Positions 51,392-60,058 of a DNA stretch of 64,000 bases are shown piece by piece (the first letter of the stretch is position 1; every line of letters starts with the position of its first letter). Source of the stretch: DASQPR01 sp035713725 (GTDB taxonomy: Bacteria > Actinomycetota > Actinomycetes > Mycobacteriales > Micromonosporaceae); NCBI GenBank assembly GCA_035713725.1, contig DASTMZ010000154.1, positions 1 to 64,000 of the forward strand. Direction: 5' to 3'. A model generated the notes under the pieces. The model made no database searches, was not told the DNA's origin, and was given only the letters and a program-made list of their open reading frames with translations. The translations under genes were made by a program, and so were the position numbers.

Positions 51392-52446
51392 GCAACGCCA
51401 CGCGGCTCGCAGCCCCGGATGCGGCGGCCGGTGGGGCACCCCGACCGGCCGCCGCGCTCCGCCGCGCGATCGGCGGATACCTCGATCACCTGACGGTCGA
51501 GCGCGCGCTCGCCGCGAACACGCTCTCCGCGTACCGGCGGGATCTGAACCGCTACGCCGACTGGCTAGCCGCGGCGGCCGTTCCAGATCTCGCGTCCGTC
51601 ACGCAGCGCCGGATCGCGGCGTTCCTTGCCACGCTGCGGGAGGGAGACCCGACGCATCCGCCGCTGGCCGCCGCGTCCGCGGCGCGGGCCGTGAGCGCGG
51701 TGCGCGGTCTGCACCGATTCGCGGTACGGGAGGGTCTCGCGCCCGACGATCCCAGCGTGGAGATCGCACCACCAGTGCCGGCGAAACGGTTGCCGAAGGC
51801 GCTTGCCGTAAGCGACGTGCTGAAGCTGTTGGCAGCGGCCGGCGCCGCCCCGGCCGAGCCGTCAGATGACACCGCAACGGAACACGCGTCGACGGATGGG
51901 TCTCGTCCGCCGGTCGTCAGCGGTGACCTGTTGGCGCTGCGTGACCGAGCGCTGCTCGAGTTCCTCTACGGCACCGGCGCCCGCATCTCCGAGGCGGTCG
52001 GCCTCGATCGCGACGACGTCGACCTGCCGGATTCGTCCGTCGTGTTGCGCGGCAAGGGTGGCCGGACGCGACTAGTCCCGATCGGTTCGTACGCCGCCGC
52101 CGCGCTCGACGCCTACCTGGTTCGGGCGCGTCCCGCGCTGGCGGCCGCCGGCCGTGGCACGGCCGCGACGTTCCTCAACGCGCGTGGCGGTCGCCTGTCT
52201 CGCCAGTCCGCGTGGACGATCCTGCGTCGCGCCGCGGACGCGGCCGGACTGGACGCGACGCGGATCTCGCCGCACACGCTGCGCCACTCGTACGCGACGC
52301 ACCTGCTGGACGGCGGCGCCGACGTACGCGTGGTCCAGGAGTTGTTGGGCCACGCCTCGGTCACCACGACCCAGGTGTACACGCTCGTGACGGTCGAGCA
52401 TCTTCGCGAGGTGTACGTGCTTGCTCACCCACGTGCTCGCGAGTGA
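51388..52446 (+). CDS. xerD: Tyrosine recombinase XerD, CTG start
   Basis: Site-specific recombinase that resolves chromosome dimers. 352 residues. Core-binding domain: IGGYLDHLTVERALAANTLS and YRRDLNRYADWLAAA. Catalytic residues: Arg199 (GTGARISEAV), Lys223 (GKGGRTRLV), His296 and Arg299 (HTLRHSYATHLL), His322 (LLGHASVTTTQ), Tyr331. About 25 extra residues (PAEPSDDTATEHASTDGSRP) lie between the domains. Upstream of the conserved region, from the stop at 51265 to 51690, there is no ATG, GTG or TTG in frame. CTG 51388 overlaps the ald stop (CTGA) and has GAGGTG five bases before it, so it is the best start. Confidence 0.9.
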   Translation: MSNATRLAAPDAAAGGAPRPAAALRRAIGGYLDHLTVERALAANTLSAYRRDLNRYADWLAAAAVPDLASVTQRRIAAFLATLREGDPTHPPLAAASAARAVSAVRGLHRFAVREGLAPDDPSVEIAPPVPAKRLPKALAVSDVLKLLAAAGAAPAEPSDDTATEHASTDGSRPPVVSGDLLALRDRALLEFLYGTGARISEAVGLDRDDVDLPDSSVVLRGKGGRTRLVPIGSYAAAALDAYLVRARPALAAAGRGTAATFLNARGGRLSRQSAWTILRRAADAAGLDATRISPHTLRHSYATHLLDGGADVRVVQELLGHASVTTTQVYTLVTVEHLREVYVLAHPRARE

Positions 52447-52685
52447 CGACGGCGCACAAAGCACGGCCAACACGCCGAATCGTCTACCGTGCCCGGGATG
52501 CCTGGTGGCGTAGAGTCTGGCACAGCGCGCGGTCCGTCACCGCAGAGATATGGGCACCTCGCGGCATAGCTACTCGGCGTGGAAGATGCCACTTCACGGC
52601 GTCGCCACGCTTCGGCGGGTGATCAGTCTCGCTGGCGGACACGTGCCGACGGTGCCGAGGCGGCGGCGGAGGGCACAGGGGACTG

Positions 52686-53627
52686 ATGAGCAGCATCGAC
52701 GAACAGGCCGAGAGTTGGACGTCGACGCTGCGTGCCGAACAATCCGCGATGGACCTGGGCGCTGAGCTCGGGCCAGCGGACCCGACCGCCTACACATCGC
52801 GCCGCCCGATCGAGACACCCGTCCCGCTCGATCGCCACGGTCCGGCGCGCATCGTTGCTATGGCGAACCAGAAGGGCGGCGTCGGCAAGACGACAACCAC
52901 CATCAACCTCGGCGCCGCGCTGGCCGAATATGGCCGCCGAGTGTTGCTCGTCGACTTCGATCCGCAGGGTGCGCTGTCCGTCGGCCTCGGCGTGAACGCG
53001 AACAACCTGGATATGTCGATCTACAACGTCCTGATGCAGGACGACCTCACCGCGAACGACATCCTCATCAAGACCAACGTGGACGGCCTGCATCTGCTGC
53101 CCGCCAACATCGACCTGGCCGCGGCCGAGATCCAGCTGGTCAACGAGGTCGCCCGCGAGATGGCGCTCGCGCGGATGCTGCGCCCGGTGCTGAAGGACTA
53201 TGACTTCGTCCTCATCGACTGCCAGCCGTCCCTTGGTCTGCTCGCGCTGAACGCACTGACCTGCGCGCACGGCGTGCTGGTGCCGCTGGAGTGCGAGTTC
53301 TTCAGCCTGCGCGGTGTGGCGTTGCTGCTGGACACCATCGACAAGGTTCGCGAGCGGCTCAACTTCGACCTCGAGCTCGAGGGCATCCTGGCGACCATGT
53401 ACGACAGCCGCACCACGCACAGCCGCCAGGTGCTGCAGCGCGTGGTCGAGGCGTTCGGCGACAAGGTCTACCAGACAGTGATCACGAAGACCGTCAAGTT
53501 CCCGGAGTCGACGGTCGCCGGTGCACCGATTACCTCCCTTGACCCGGCCTCGTCGGGTGCGCGCAACTACCGCCAGCTCGCGCGCGAGGTGATTGCGCAG
53601 CAGGCCGAGCGGCAACACGGCCGTTAG
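52686..53627 (+). CDS. parA: ParA family ATPase
   Basis: 313 residues. Deviant Walker A KGGVGKTTTTINLGAALAEY with Lys at positions 63 and 69, LLVDFDPQGALSVGLGV, and LIDCQPSLGLLALNAL make it a MinD/ParA-type partition ATPase. The first 50 residues are polar. This is the second ParA homologue that actinobacteria keep next to scpA-scpB (Rv1708 in M. tuberculosis), not the origin-linked parAB pair, and no parB follows. A role with the ScpAB/SMC complex is inferred. ATG 52686; the 239-base gap before it holds only a weak TAGAGT (52511-52516). Confidence 0.92.
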   Translation: MSSIDEQAESWTSTLRAEQSAMDLGAELGPADPTAYTSRRPIETPVPLDRHGPARIVAMANQKGGVGKTTTTINLGAALAEYGRRVLLVDFDPQGALSVGLGVNANNLDMSIYNVLMQDDLTANDILIKTNVDGLHLLPANIDLAAAEIQLVNEVAREMALARMLRPVLKDYDFVLIDCQPSLGLLALNALTCAHGVLVPLECEFFSLRGVALLLDTIDKVRERLNFDLELEGILATMYDSRTTHSRQVLQRVVEAFGDKVYQTVITKTVKFPESTVAGAPITSLDPASSGARNYRQLAREVIAQQAERQHGR

Positions 53628-53745
53628 CACGCCCCCGTCGTAGCGCCGCGCCGGATCGGTGTGGCGGCTGAGCGCGGTCCGACACGGTGCCCGCCACCGC
53701 CGCCTGACACGTACGTCGATGCAGGTGGTGAGCTACCGTCACGGG

Positions 53746-54762
53746 GTGAATGTGTCCGCGGCGGACCCACGCCATGAACCCACCGAGGCGGCCATGGCGG
53801 CAGCGGCAGTCTCGGCAGTGGTTACCGGCATGGACGCGGGACCGGACGCCGCTCCGACACCCGACAGCACAATCGCCTCAGGGGTCCATGGCGAGCCGTC
53901 GGGCTTCCGGGTCAGCCTGGCAAACTTCGACGGACCGTTCGATCTTCTGCTGCAACTGATCGCGAAGCAGAAGCTCGACGTGACAGAGGTCGCGCTGCAC
54001 CGCGTCACTGACGAGTTCATTGCGTACCTCCGAGCGATGGGCGAGAACTGGGATCTCGACGAGGTCAGCGAATTCCTGGTGGTGGCGTCGACATTGCTCG
54101 ACCTGAAGGCGGCTCGGCTGCTGCCCGCCGCGGCGGTCGAGGACGACGAAGATCTCGCCCTGCTCGAGGCACGCGACCTGCTGTTCGCGCGACTGTTGCA
54201 GTACAAGGCCTATAAGGAGGCCGCCGCGGTCATCGCCGGGCTCGCGGCCAGCGGATCTGCGCGGTTCCCTCGGGTAGTCGGCCTCGAGGCGCAATATGCC
54301 GAAGCGCTGCCCGATCTGGTGCTCGGCATCGGGCCGCAGCGCCTTGCCGCGCTCGCGTCGAAGGCGATGACGCCGCGCCCGACGCCCGTACTATCGACCG
54401 AACACCTTCACCTGGTACGCGTCAGTGTGCGCGAGCACGCCGCGATCTTGCGTCAGCGGCTGATCCAACTTCGTACCGCGACGTTCCGTAGGCTGTCGGC
54501 CGACTGCCGGTCGACACTGGAGGTCGTGGCTCGGTTCCTGGCGTTGCTCGAGCTGTATCGCGAGAGCCTGATCGCGTTCGAGCAGATCGATCCGCTCGGC
54601 GAGTTGACCGTGCGATGGACCGGGACAGACGACGCGGGAGTCGACCTGGACATCGACGAATACGCCGGCGCTCCGCCCGAGCAGCGCGACTCCGGTGGCG
54701 AAGAACCCGCCGATGACCGCGCACCGGACGATGACAAGCAGGCTCAGGAGGACGGTTCGTGA
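53746..54762 (+). CDS. scpA: Segregation and condensation protein A
   Basis: Kleisin that bridges the SMC heads. 338 residues: N-terminal FRVSLANFDGPFDLLLQLIA (near 62-81) is the family signature, then VSEFLVVASTLLDLKAARLL and a C-terminal winged helix (STLEVVARFLALLELYRESL). An Ala-rich N-terminus of about 50 residues and an acidic C-tail are variable. GTG 53746 is preferred: TACCGT lies six bases before it, suggesting a leaderless transcript; ATG 53719 is in frame. Overlaps scpB by four bases. Confidence 0.93.
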   Translation: MNVSAADPRHEPTEAAMAAAAVSAVVTGMDAGPDAAPTPDSTIASGVHGEPSGFRVSLANFDGPFDLLLQLIAKQKLDVTEVALHRVTDEFIAYLRAMGENWDLDEVSEFLVVASTLLDLKAARLLPAAAVEDDEDLALLEARDLLFARLLQYKAYKEAAAVIAGLAASGSARFPRVVGLEAQYAEALPDLVLGIGPQRLAALASKAMTPRPTPVLSTEHLHLVRVSVREHAAILRQRLIQLRTATFRRLSADCRSTLEVVARFLALLELYRESLIAFEQIDPLGELTVRWTGTDDAGVDLDIDEYAGAPPEQRDSGGEEPADDRAPDDDKQAQEDGS

Positions 54763-55679
54763 CACCGGAGGACGATCAGGACCGCGACTCGCTCGCCGAG
54801 CGTACGGCGGCGTGGGTGCCGCCGTGGCAGCGGCCGATGACCGCCACTGACGAGGATTCCGAGCCCGCGGAAGACGGATCTGCCGACGCGGACGACGAAG
54901 CTGCCGACGCGGACGACCAGCCGTCCGCCGCCGCGCCGGAGCTGAGGGCAGAGCTAGAAAGCGTTGACTCGGACGAGATCGACGACATCACGGCCACCGC
55001 TGGCGAGGGAGCAGTTGACGGCGAGGCCGACGGTCAGGGCGAGCTTGAAGCCGAGGCCGACGGTCAGGGCGATACGGACGATGACGCCTCGGCGCAAGTG
55101 GCCGAGCCGCCCGTGGCCGAACGCGAACCGCTGACGTCGGCCGAGCTCGGCGCCGCGATCGAGGCGATCCTGCTCGTCGTGGACGAACCGGTCACCGACG
55201 AGCAGCTGGCGAGCGTGCTCGATCTGCCGACCGCACACGTGACGCAACGGCTCGAGGAGCTCGCGGCGGAGTACACCGCTGGGGCACGCGGTTTCGATCT
55301 CCGGCGGGCGGCCGGCGGCTGGCGCCTGTATACGCGCGGCGACTACGCCACCTACGTCGAGCGCTTCGTGCTCGACGGCCAGTCGGCACGGCTGACCCAG
55401 GCGGCCCTGGAGACGCTGGCGGTAATCGCCTACCGGCAGCCCGTCACGCGGTCGCGGATCTCCGCGATCCGCGGGGTGAACTGCGACGGAGTCGTGCGTA
55501 CGTTGGTGACGCGTGGCCTTGTGGAGGAATGCGGTACGCAACCGGAGACCGGCGCCGTGCTCTACCGGACCACGAACCTCTTCCTCGAAAAGCTCGGACT
55601 CGATTCGGTCGGGGAGCTGCCGCCGTTGGCGCCGTTCCTGCCCGATGACGTGGACGGCTTGACCGATGCCGACTTCTGA
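54759..55679 (+). CDS. scpB: Segregation and condensation protein B
   Basis: Two-winged-helix partner of ScpA. 306 residues, but the first 120 are an acidic, repetitive extension (GEADGQGELEAEADGQGDTD) not seen in short ScpB proteins. The folded part runs from LTSAELGAAIEAILLVVDEP to the end: LEELAAEYTAGARGFDLRRA, QAALETLAVIAYRQPVTRSR and ALLYRTTNLFLEKLGL-like VLYRTTNLFLEKLGLDSVGE. GTG 54759; the 3' end overlaps rluB by 14 bases. Confidence 0.93.
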   Translation: MTPEDDQDRDSLAERTAAWVPPWQRPMTATDEDSEPAEDGSADADDEAADADDQPSAAAPELRAELESVDSDEIDDITATAGEGAVDGEADGQGELEAEADGQGDTDDDASAQVAEPPVAEREPLTSAELGAAIEAILLVVDEPVTDEQLASVLDLPTAHVTQRLEELAAEYTAGARGFDLRRAAGGWRLYTRGDYATYVERFVLDGQSARLTQAALETLAVIAYRQPVTRSRISAIRGVNCDGVVRTLVTRGLVEECGTQPETGAVLYRTTNLFLEKLGLDSVGELPPLAPFLPDDVDGLTDADF

Positions 55680-56625
55680 CCGGCGGGGCGACGGCGGCGG
55701 TCGGCCGCGGCCGCCCACGTCCGGTCGTCCGACAGGCGGGCTTCGCTCGGACGGCACGCCACGTCACCCGTCGCATCGCGACGCCGTGCGGCGCCGTTCC
55801 GCCGACAGTGGCCGACGATCCGGCTCGGTGGCAAGCGCCGGCACTGGCCGTACCCGCGGAAGCTCCGAAGCGGTCGCGAGCCGCCCCACCGCGCCGTTGC
55901 CCGACGGACCGCAGCGGCTACAGAAGGTGCTGGCCGCCGCCGGCATCGGATCGCGGCGCGCCTGTGAGGAGCTGATCGCCGCCGGACGCGTGACGGTCGA
56001 CGGGCGCGTCGCCGACTTGGGCGACCGCGCCGATGCTGCGACCGCCGTCATCCACGTCGACGGCGAGCGGATCATCACCGATGCGCGGCGCGTCTACCTG
56101 GCGATCAACAAGCCGGCCGGTGTCGTGTCGACGATGGCCGACGAGAAGGGGCGCGCGGCGCTGGCCGACTTCCTCGGCAACGTGCCGCAGCGCGTTTATC
56201 ACGTGGGTCGGCTCGATCAGGACAGTGAAGGGCTGCTGCTGCTGACAAACGACGGTTCACTTGCGCACAAGCTGATGCATCCGTCCTACGAGGTGGCCAA
56301 GACCTATCTGGCGGAGGTGTCCGGGCCGGTCCGCCCCGCCGTGCGCCGCGAGTTGCTGGCCGGTGTGGAGCTCGAGGACGGGCCGGCCGCCGTTGACTCG
56401 TTCCGGGTGGTGGACTCCGTTGGCGGCCGAGCGCTCGTGGAAGTCGTGTTGCACGAGGGGCGCAAGCACATCGTCCGGCGGCTGCTCGCCGAGGTCGGCC
56501 ACCCGGTGCGGCGCCTGATCCGGACGGCGATTGGACCGATCAAGCTTGGTGACCTGAAGCCGGGGCGGACCCGCCGGCTCGGTCGCGCCGAGGTCGCCGC
56601 GCTGTTCGCGGCGGTGGGGGAGTAG
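55666..56625 (+). CDS. rluB: Ribosomal large subunit pseudouridine synthase B type
   Basis: 319 residues. An Arg/Ser/Pro-rich disordered N-terminus (1-80) is followed by an S4 domain (RLQKVLAAAGIGSRRACEEL, ITDARR), and the RsuA/RluB catalytic domain: VYLAINKPAGVVSTMADEKG, VYHVGRLDQDSEGLLLLTND with catalytic Asp184, and EGRKHIVRRLLAEVGHPVRR. Converts a uridine in 23S rRNA to pseudouridine. ATG 55666 inside the scpB end. M. tuberculosis Rv1711 holds the same place. Confidence 0.93.
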   Translation: MPTSDRRGDGGGRPRPPTSGRPTGGLRSDGTPRHPSHRDAVRRRSADSGRRSGSVASAGTGRTRGSSEAVASRPTAPLPDGPQRLQKVLAAAGIGSRRACEELIAAGRVTVDGRVADLGDRADAATAVIHVDGERIITDARRVYLAINKPAGVVSTMADEKGRAALADFLGNVPQRVYHVGRLDQDSEGLLLLTNDGSLAHKLMHPSYEVAKTYLAEVSGPVRPAVRRELLAGVELEDGPAAVDSFRVVDSVGGRALVEVVLHEGRKHIVRRLLAEVGHPVRRLIRTAIGPIKLGDLKPGRTRRLGRAEVAALFAAVGE

Positions 56626-56785
56626 GGCCCGCGGGCGTACCGGGTGCTGCCGCCGGGTTCGGTGCGGCCCGGGCCACGTGTCGCCGCACACGTTCGGCTG
56701 CCTCCGGATGCCATCGGCGGCGGAAGACCCGGCATGATTGATGCGGTCGCCGCCGGGGCGCCGCTTCGACAGCTCGGAGGTACCC

Positions 56786-57478
56786 GTGGACGCGGACGCA
56801 CGCTGCGTGGTCGCGATCGACGGCCCGTCCGGCACGGGGAAGTCGACCGTGTCGCGCCGTCTCGCCATTGCGCTCGGCGCGCGATACCTGGACACCGGCG
56901 CGATGTACCGGGCCGTGACGTGGGCAGTGCTGGATGCCGGCGTCGATCCGTCCGATGCCGTCTCGGTCGCCGAGATCACCGCGAAGATCACGCTGGACAG
57001 CGGCACCGATCCGCGCGAGCCGCATATCAGCGTCGACGGGCGGGCGCTCGACGTGGAGATCCGCGGTCCCGATGTCACGGGCGCGGTCTCCGCGGTGGCG
57101 GCGATCCGGGACGTACGGTCCGCGCTGGTCGCTCGCCAACAGGAGATCATCGCGGCCAACCCGAGCATTGTCGTGGAGGGCCGAGACATCGCCGCCGTGG
57201 TGGCGCCGGACGCTGACCTGAAGGTGTACCTGACGGCCTCAGCGTCCGAGCGCGCGCGACGCCGAAGCTCCGAATTCAACGGTGGGCTCGCGGCCAGCGA
57301 CGCGGCGTTCACGGCGACCGAGGCCGACCTCGCGCGCCGCGACCGTCTCGACAGCACGCGACTCGCCGATCCGCTGCGCCGCGCGGCGGACGCGATCGAG
57401 GTCGACACGACCGGGCTCGATGTCGACGCGGTCGTCGACGTTCTGCTCGATCTGTTGAAGGAGAAGGCATCCCGGTGA
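56786..57478 (+). CDS. cmk: Cytidylate kinase
   Basis: Phosphorylates CMP and dCMP with ATP. 230 residues: P-loop AIDGPSGTGKSTVSRRLAIA, YLDTGAMYRAVTWAVLDAG, VVEGRDIAAVVAPDADLKVY and lid region RRSSEFNGG. GGAGG (56776-56780) is five bases before GTG 56786, which starts VDADARCVVAIDGPSGTGK. The stop overlaps der (GTGA), as in other actinobacteria. Confidence 0.95.
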   Translation: MDADARCVVAIDGPSGTGKSTVSRRLAIALGARYLDTGAMYRAVTWAVLDAGVDPSDAVSVAEITAKITLDSGTDPREPHISVDGRALDVEIRGPDVTGAVSAVAAIRDVRSALVARQQEIIAANPSIVVEGRDIAAVVAPDADLKVYLTASASERARRRSSEFNGGLAASDAAFTATEADLARRDRLDSTRLADPLRRAADAIEVDTTGLDVDAVVDVLLDLLKEKASR

Positions 57479-58986
57479 ATCAACCGCAACACGCCGGGCG
57501 ACGCGATGACGGCCTCGGCGCTGGTGACTACGACGATGCCGAGTCGTTTGATGCGCAGTCGTTTGATGCCGAGTCGTTCGAGGCTGACTCCTTCGAGGCT
57601 GACTCGTTCGACGCGGATGGATTTGATGCCGACTCGTTCGAGGCGGATGAGCGCGAGCATGTGCCGCTGAGGGTGCCCGTTGTCGCAGTGGTCGGTCGCC
57701 CGAACGTCGGCAAGTCAACGTTGGTCAATCGCATCATCGGGCGCCGGCAGGCGGTCGTCGTCGACACGCCGGGCGTGACACGCGACCGCGTGGCTTACGA
57801 CGCGGAGTGGTCCGGTCGACGGTTCACCATCGTGGATACCGGTGGCTGGGAACCGGATGCGAAGGACCGCGCGGCAACGATCGCCGCTCAAGCCGAGGTC
57901 GCCGTAGCCACCGCGGACGTCGTGCTGTACGTCGTCGACACCGTGGTCGGATCCACCGCGGCGGACGACGCGGCAGTGAAGATGTTGCGGCGTAGCAAGA
58001 AGCCGGTGTTGCTGGTCGCGAACAAGGTCGACAACGCGCGGCTGGAGATCGAGGCGACCTCGCTGTGGAGTCTCGGGCTGGGTGAGCCACGGCCGGTGTC
58101 TGCGCTGCACGGCCGTGGCGCCGGGGATCTCCTCGACGACGTGCTTGCCGCCTTTCCGGAGCCGGCGCCGCGAGACGTGGCACCGGTCGCCGGGCCGCGC
58201 CGCGTCGCTTTGGTGGGAAAGCCGAACGTCGGCAAGTCGAGCCTGCTCAACCGTCTCGCGAAACAGGAACGCTCGGTGGTCGATCCGGTCGCGGGTACGA
58301 CCGTCGACCCGGTCGACGAACTCGTGGAGATCGGCGGCGAGGTGTGGCACTTCGTGGACACCGCCGGGTTGCGACGCCGGGTCAGCCACGCCAGCGGTAC
58401 GGAATACTTCGCGAGCCTGCGCACCTCGGCGGCGATCGACGCGGCGGAAGTCGTGATCGTGTTGCTGGACGCCGCGGAGGTGATCAGCGAGCAGGATCAG
58501 CGCGTGCTGTCGATGGTCGCCGACTCCGGTCGCGCGCTGGTGCTTGCGTTCAACAAGTGGGATCTTGTCGACGCAGACCGCCGCTACTACCTCGACAAGG
58601 AGATCGATCGGGAGCTGCGCCGGATCCCTTGGGCGATCCGGGTGAACATCTCGGCGAAGACCGGACGTGCGGTCGAGAAGATCGCGCCGGCATTGCGTAC
58701 CGCCCTGGAAAACTGGGGCCGACGAGTGCCAACCGGGCAGCTGAACGGGTGGCTGACCGCCTTGGTGCAGGCGACACCCCATCCGGTGCGCGGCGGCCGG
58801 GCACCACGGGTGCTGTTCGGGACGCAGGCCGGCGTGTGCCCGCCTAGGTTCGTGCTGTTCACCTCCGGGCAACTGGACCCCGGATACGTACGCTTCGTCG
58901 AGCGCAAGCTCCGGGAGCAGTGGGACTTTACGGGTACGCCGGTGCAGGTCTCCGTACGGCCGCGCAAACGTACGCCGACCCGCTGA
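57475..58986 (+). CDS. der: GTPase Der (EngA)
   Basis: Double GTPase needed for 50S assembly. 503 residues: first G domain (GRPNVGKSTLVNRIIGRRQA, DTPGVTRDRVAY, NKVD), second G domain (GKPNVGKSSLLNRLAKQERS, DTAGLRRRV, NKWD), and the C-terminal KH-like domain. The first 60 residues are an acidic, Phe-rich stretch of repeated pentapeptides absent from most Der proteins. GTG 57475 overlaps cmk. Ends the conserved block. Confidence 0.96.
   Translation: MNQPQHAGRRDDGLGAGDYDDAESFDAQSFDAESFEADSFEADSFDADGFDADSFEADEREHVPLRVPVVAVVGRPNVGKSTLVNRIIGRRQAVVVDTPGVTRDRVAYDAEWSGRRFTIVDTGGWEPDAKDRAATIAAQAEVAVATADVVLYVVDTVVGSTAADDAAVKMLRRSKKPVLLVANKVDNARLEIEATSLWSLGLGEPRPVSALHGRGAGDLLDDVLAAFPEPAPRDVAPVAGPRRVALVGKPNVGKSSLLNRLAKQERSVVDPVAGTTVDPVDELVEIGGEVWHFVDTAGLRRRVSHASGTEYFASLRTSAAIDAAEVVIVLLDAAEVISEQDQRVLSMVADSGRALVLAFNKWDLVDADRRYYLDKEIDRELRRIPWAIRVNISAKTGRAVEKIAPALRTALENWGRRVPTGQLNGWLTALVQATPHPVRGGRAPRVLFGTQAGVCPPRFVLFTSGQLDPGYVRFVERKLREQWDFTGTPVQVSVRPRKRTPTR
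57541..57645 (+). repeat. 15-bp tandem repeats in der N-terminus
   Basis: Seven consecutive 15-bp units (for example GAGTCGTTTGATGCG, GAGTCGTTCGAGGCT, GACTCGTTCGACGCG) encode ESFDA, QSFDA, ESFEA, DSFEA, DSFDA, DGFDA, DSFEA. The acidic/Phe pentapeptide resembles FxE/FxD short linear motifs. Located before the first GTPase domain. Confidence 0.9.
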
Positions 58987-59026
58987 CCGGTGATCGGGAC
59001 GCAAACGGCGAGAGTCGTCGACCTAG

Positions 59027-59042
59027 CATCCTAGGACGCTTT
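59027..59042. terminator. Short palindrome after der
   Basis: AGCATCCTAGGACGCT is a near-perfect palindrome (AGC-TCC-TA-GGA-GCT with one mismatch) 40 bases after der, followed by TTAC. It may end the long pyrG-to-der block, or be an operator for the sirtuin gene downstream. The rest of the 106-base gap shows nothing clear. Confidence 0.25.
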
Positions 59043-59092
59043 ACGCGACGTGACGCGGCACGACACGCGCGGCGTGATGCACCATTGACCGC

Positions 59093-60010
59093 GTGCTAAC
59101 CACCCCGGCTGGCGGCCACCTCACAAAACGAGCCGCCGACGGCCTTGCCGGCCCGCTGGCGACGGACGGGCTGCGCCGGCTGACGGATCTTGTGGCCGGC
59201 GGGGGAGTCGTGGTTCTGAGCGGCGCCGGCCTGTCCACCGAGTCGGGGATTCCGGACTATCGAGGTGAGACTGGGGCGCAGCGCCGCGGCCAGCCGATGA
59301 CGTACCAGACGTTCACTCGCGATTCCATCGCCCGCCGGCGCTACTGGGCGCGGAGCCATCTCGGCTGGCGCACGATATCGGGCGCTTCGCCGAACGCCGG
59401 GCACGACGCCGTCACCGCTCTGCAGGCTGCTGGAGTCATCGCGGGCATCATCACGCAGAACGTCGACGGCCTGCACCAGGCCAGCGGCGCACGATCGGTG
59501 ATCGAACTCCACGGCAACCTTGCCCGCGTGATCTGCTTGCGCTGCGGCGACTTCATGGAGCGCCACGAGCTGCACCGGCGGCTCACCGAGGCGAATCCGG
59601 CGTTCCAGGCCGAGGTCGCGGTCGTGAACGCGGATGGCGACGTCGAGCTCGACGATGCCGACCTGACCTCGTTCCACCCGGTCGACTGCGGCGTTTGCGT
59701 CGGCGGGTTGCTGAAGCCCGACGTGGTGTTCTTCGGCGAATCGGTTCCGCCTGCGCGGGTGGCCGAGTCGTTTGCGCTCGTGGAGTCGGCGCGCCTGCTG
59801 CTGGTCCTCGGGTCGTCGCTCACTGTCATGTCCGGTAGGCGCTTCGTGCTGCGAGCACTCAAGCTCGGTATTCCGGTGGCCATCGTCAACCAGGGCACCA
59901 CGAAGGAGAGCCACCGCGCCGACGTGGTGATCGACGGTCGGCTCGGCGTCGTACTGCCCGCGGTCGCGCGGTCCGTTACCGATTCCGGCGGCCTGGAACT
60001 CGCGATCTAG
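59093..60010 (+). CDS. Sir2-family NAD-dependent deacylase
   Basis: 305 residues. VVVLSGAGLSTESGIPDYRG binds NAD, ITQNVDGLHQASGA and IELHGNLARVICLRC hold the catalytic His and first zinc Cys pair, CGVCVGGLLKPDVVFFGESV the second Cys pair, and LVLGSSLTVMSGRRFVL and VAIVNQGTT close the fold. Removes acyl groups from lysines. About 45 residues separate the two Cys pairs, longer than in short bacterial sirtuins. GTG 59093. Its stop codon lies inside a long inverted repeat shared with the convergent MFS gene. Confidence 0.92.
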   Translation: MLTTPAGGHLTKRAADGLAGPLATDGLRRLTDLVAGGGVVVLSGAGLSTESGIPDYRGETGAQRRGQPMTYQTFTRDSIARRRYWARSHLGWRTISGASPNAGHDAVTALQAAGVIAGIITQNVDGLHQASGARSVIELHGNLARVICLRCGDFMERHELHRRLTEANPAFQAEVAVVNADGDVELDDADLTSFHPVDCGVCVGGLLKPDVVFFGESVPPARVAESFALVESARLLLVLGSSLTVMSGRRFVLRALKLGIPVAIVNQGTTKESHRADVVIDGRLGVVLPAVARSVTDSGGLELAI

Positions 60011-60055
60011 GAAGAATCACCCGGCTGGAGCAGGGCAAGCGTTCCTAGATCGCGA
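60000..60055. terminator. 14-bp inverted repeat between sirtuin and MFS genes
   Basis: TCGCGATCTAGGAA (60000-60013) and TTCCTAGATCGCGA (60042-60055) are perfect inverted copies across a 28-base loop. In addition AATCACCCGGCTG occurs twice as a direct repeat (near 60015 and 60057). The structure contains the sirtuin TAG stop and lies just before the MFS stop (60061-60059), so it can end transcription in both directions. No T run. Confidence 0.6.
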
Positions 60056-60058
60056 AAA

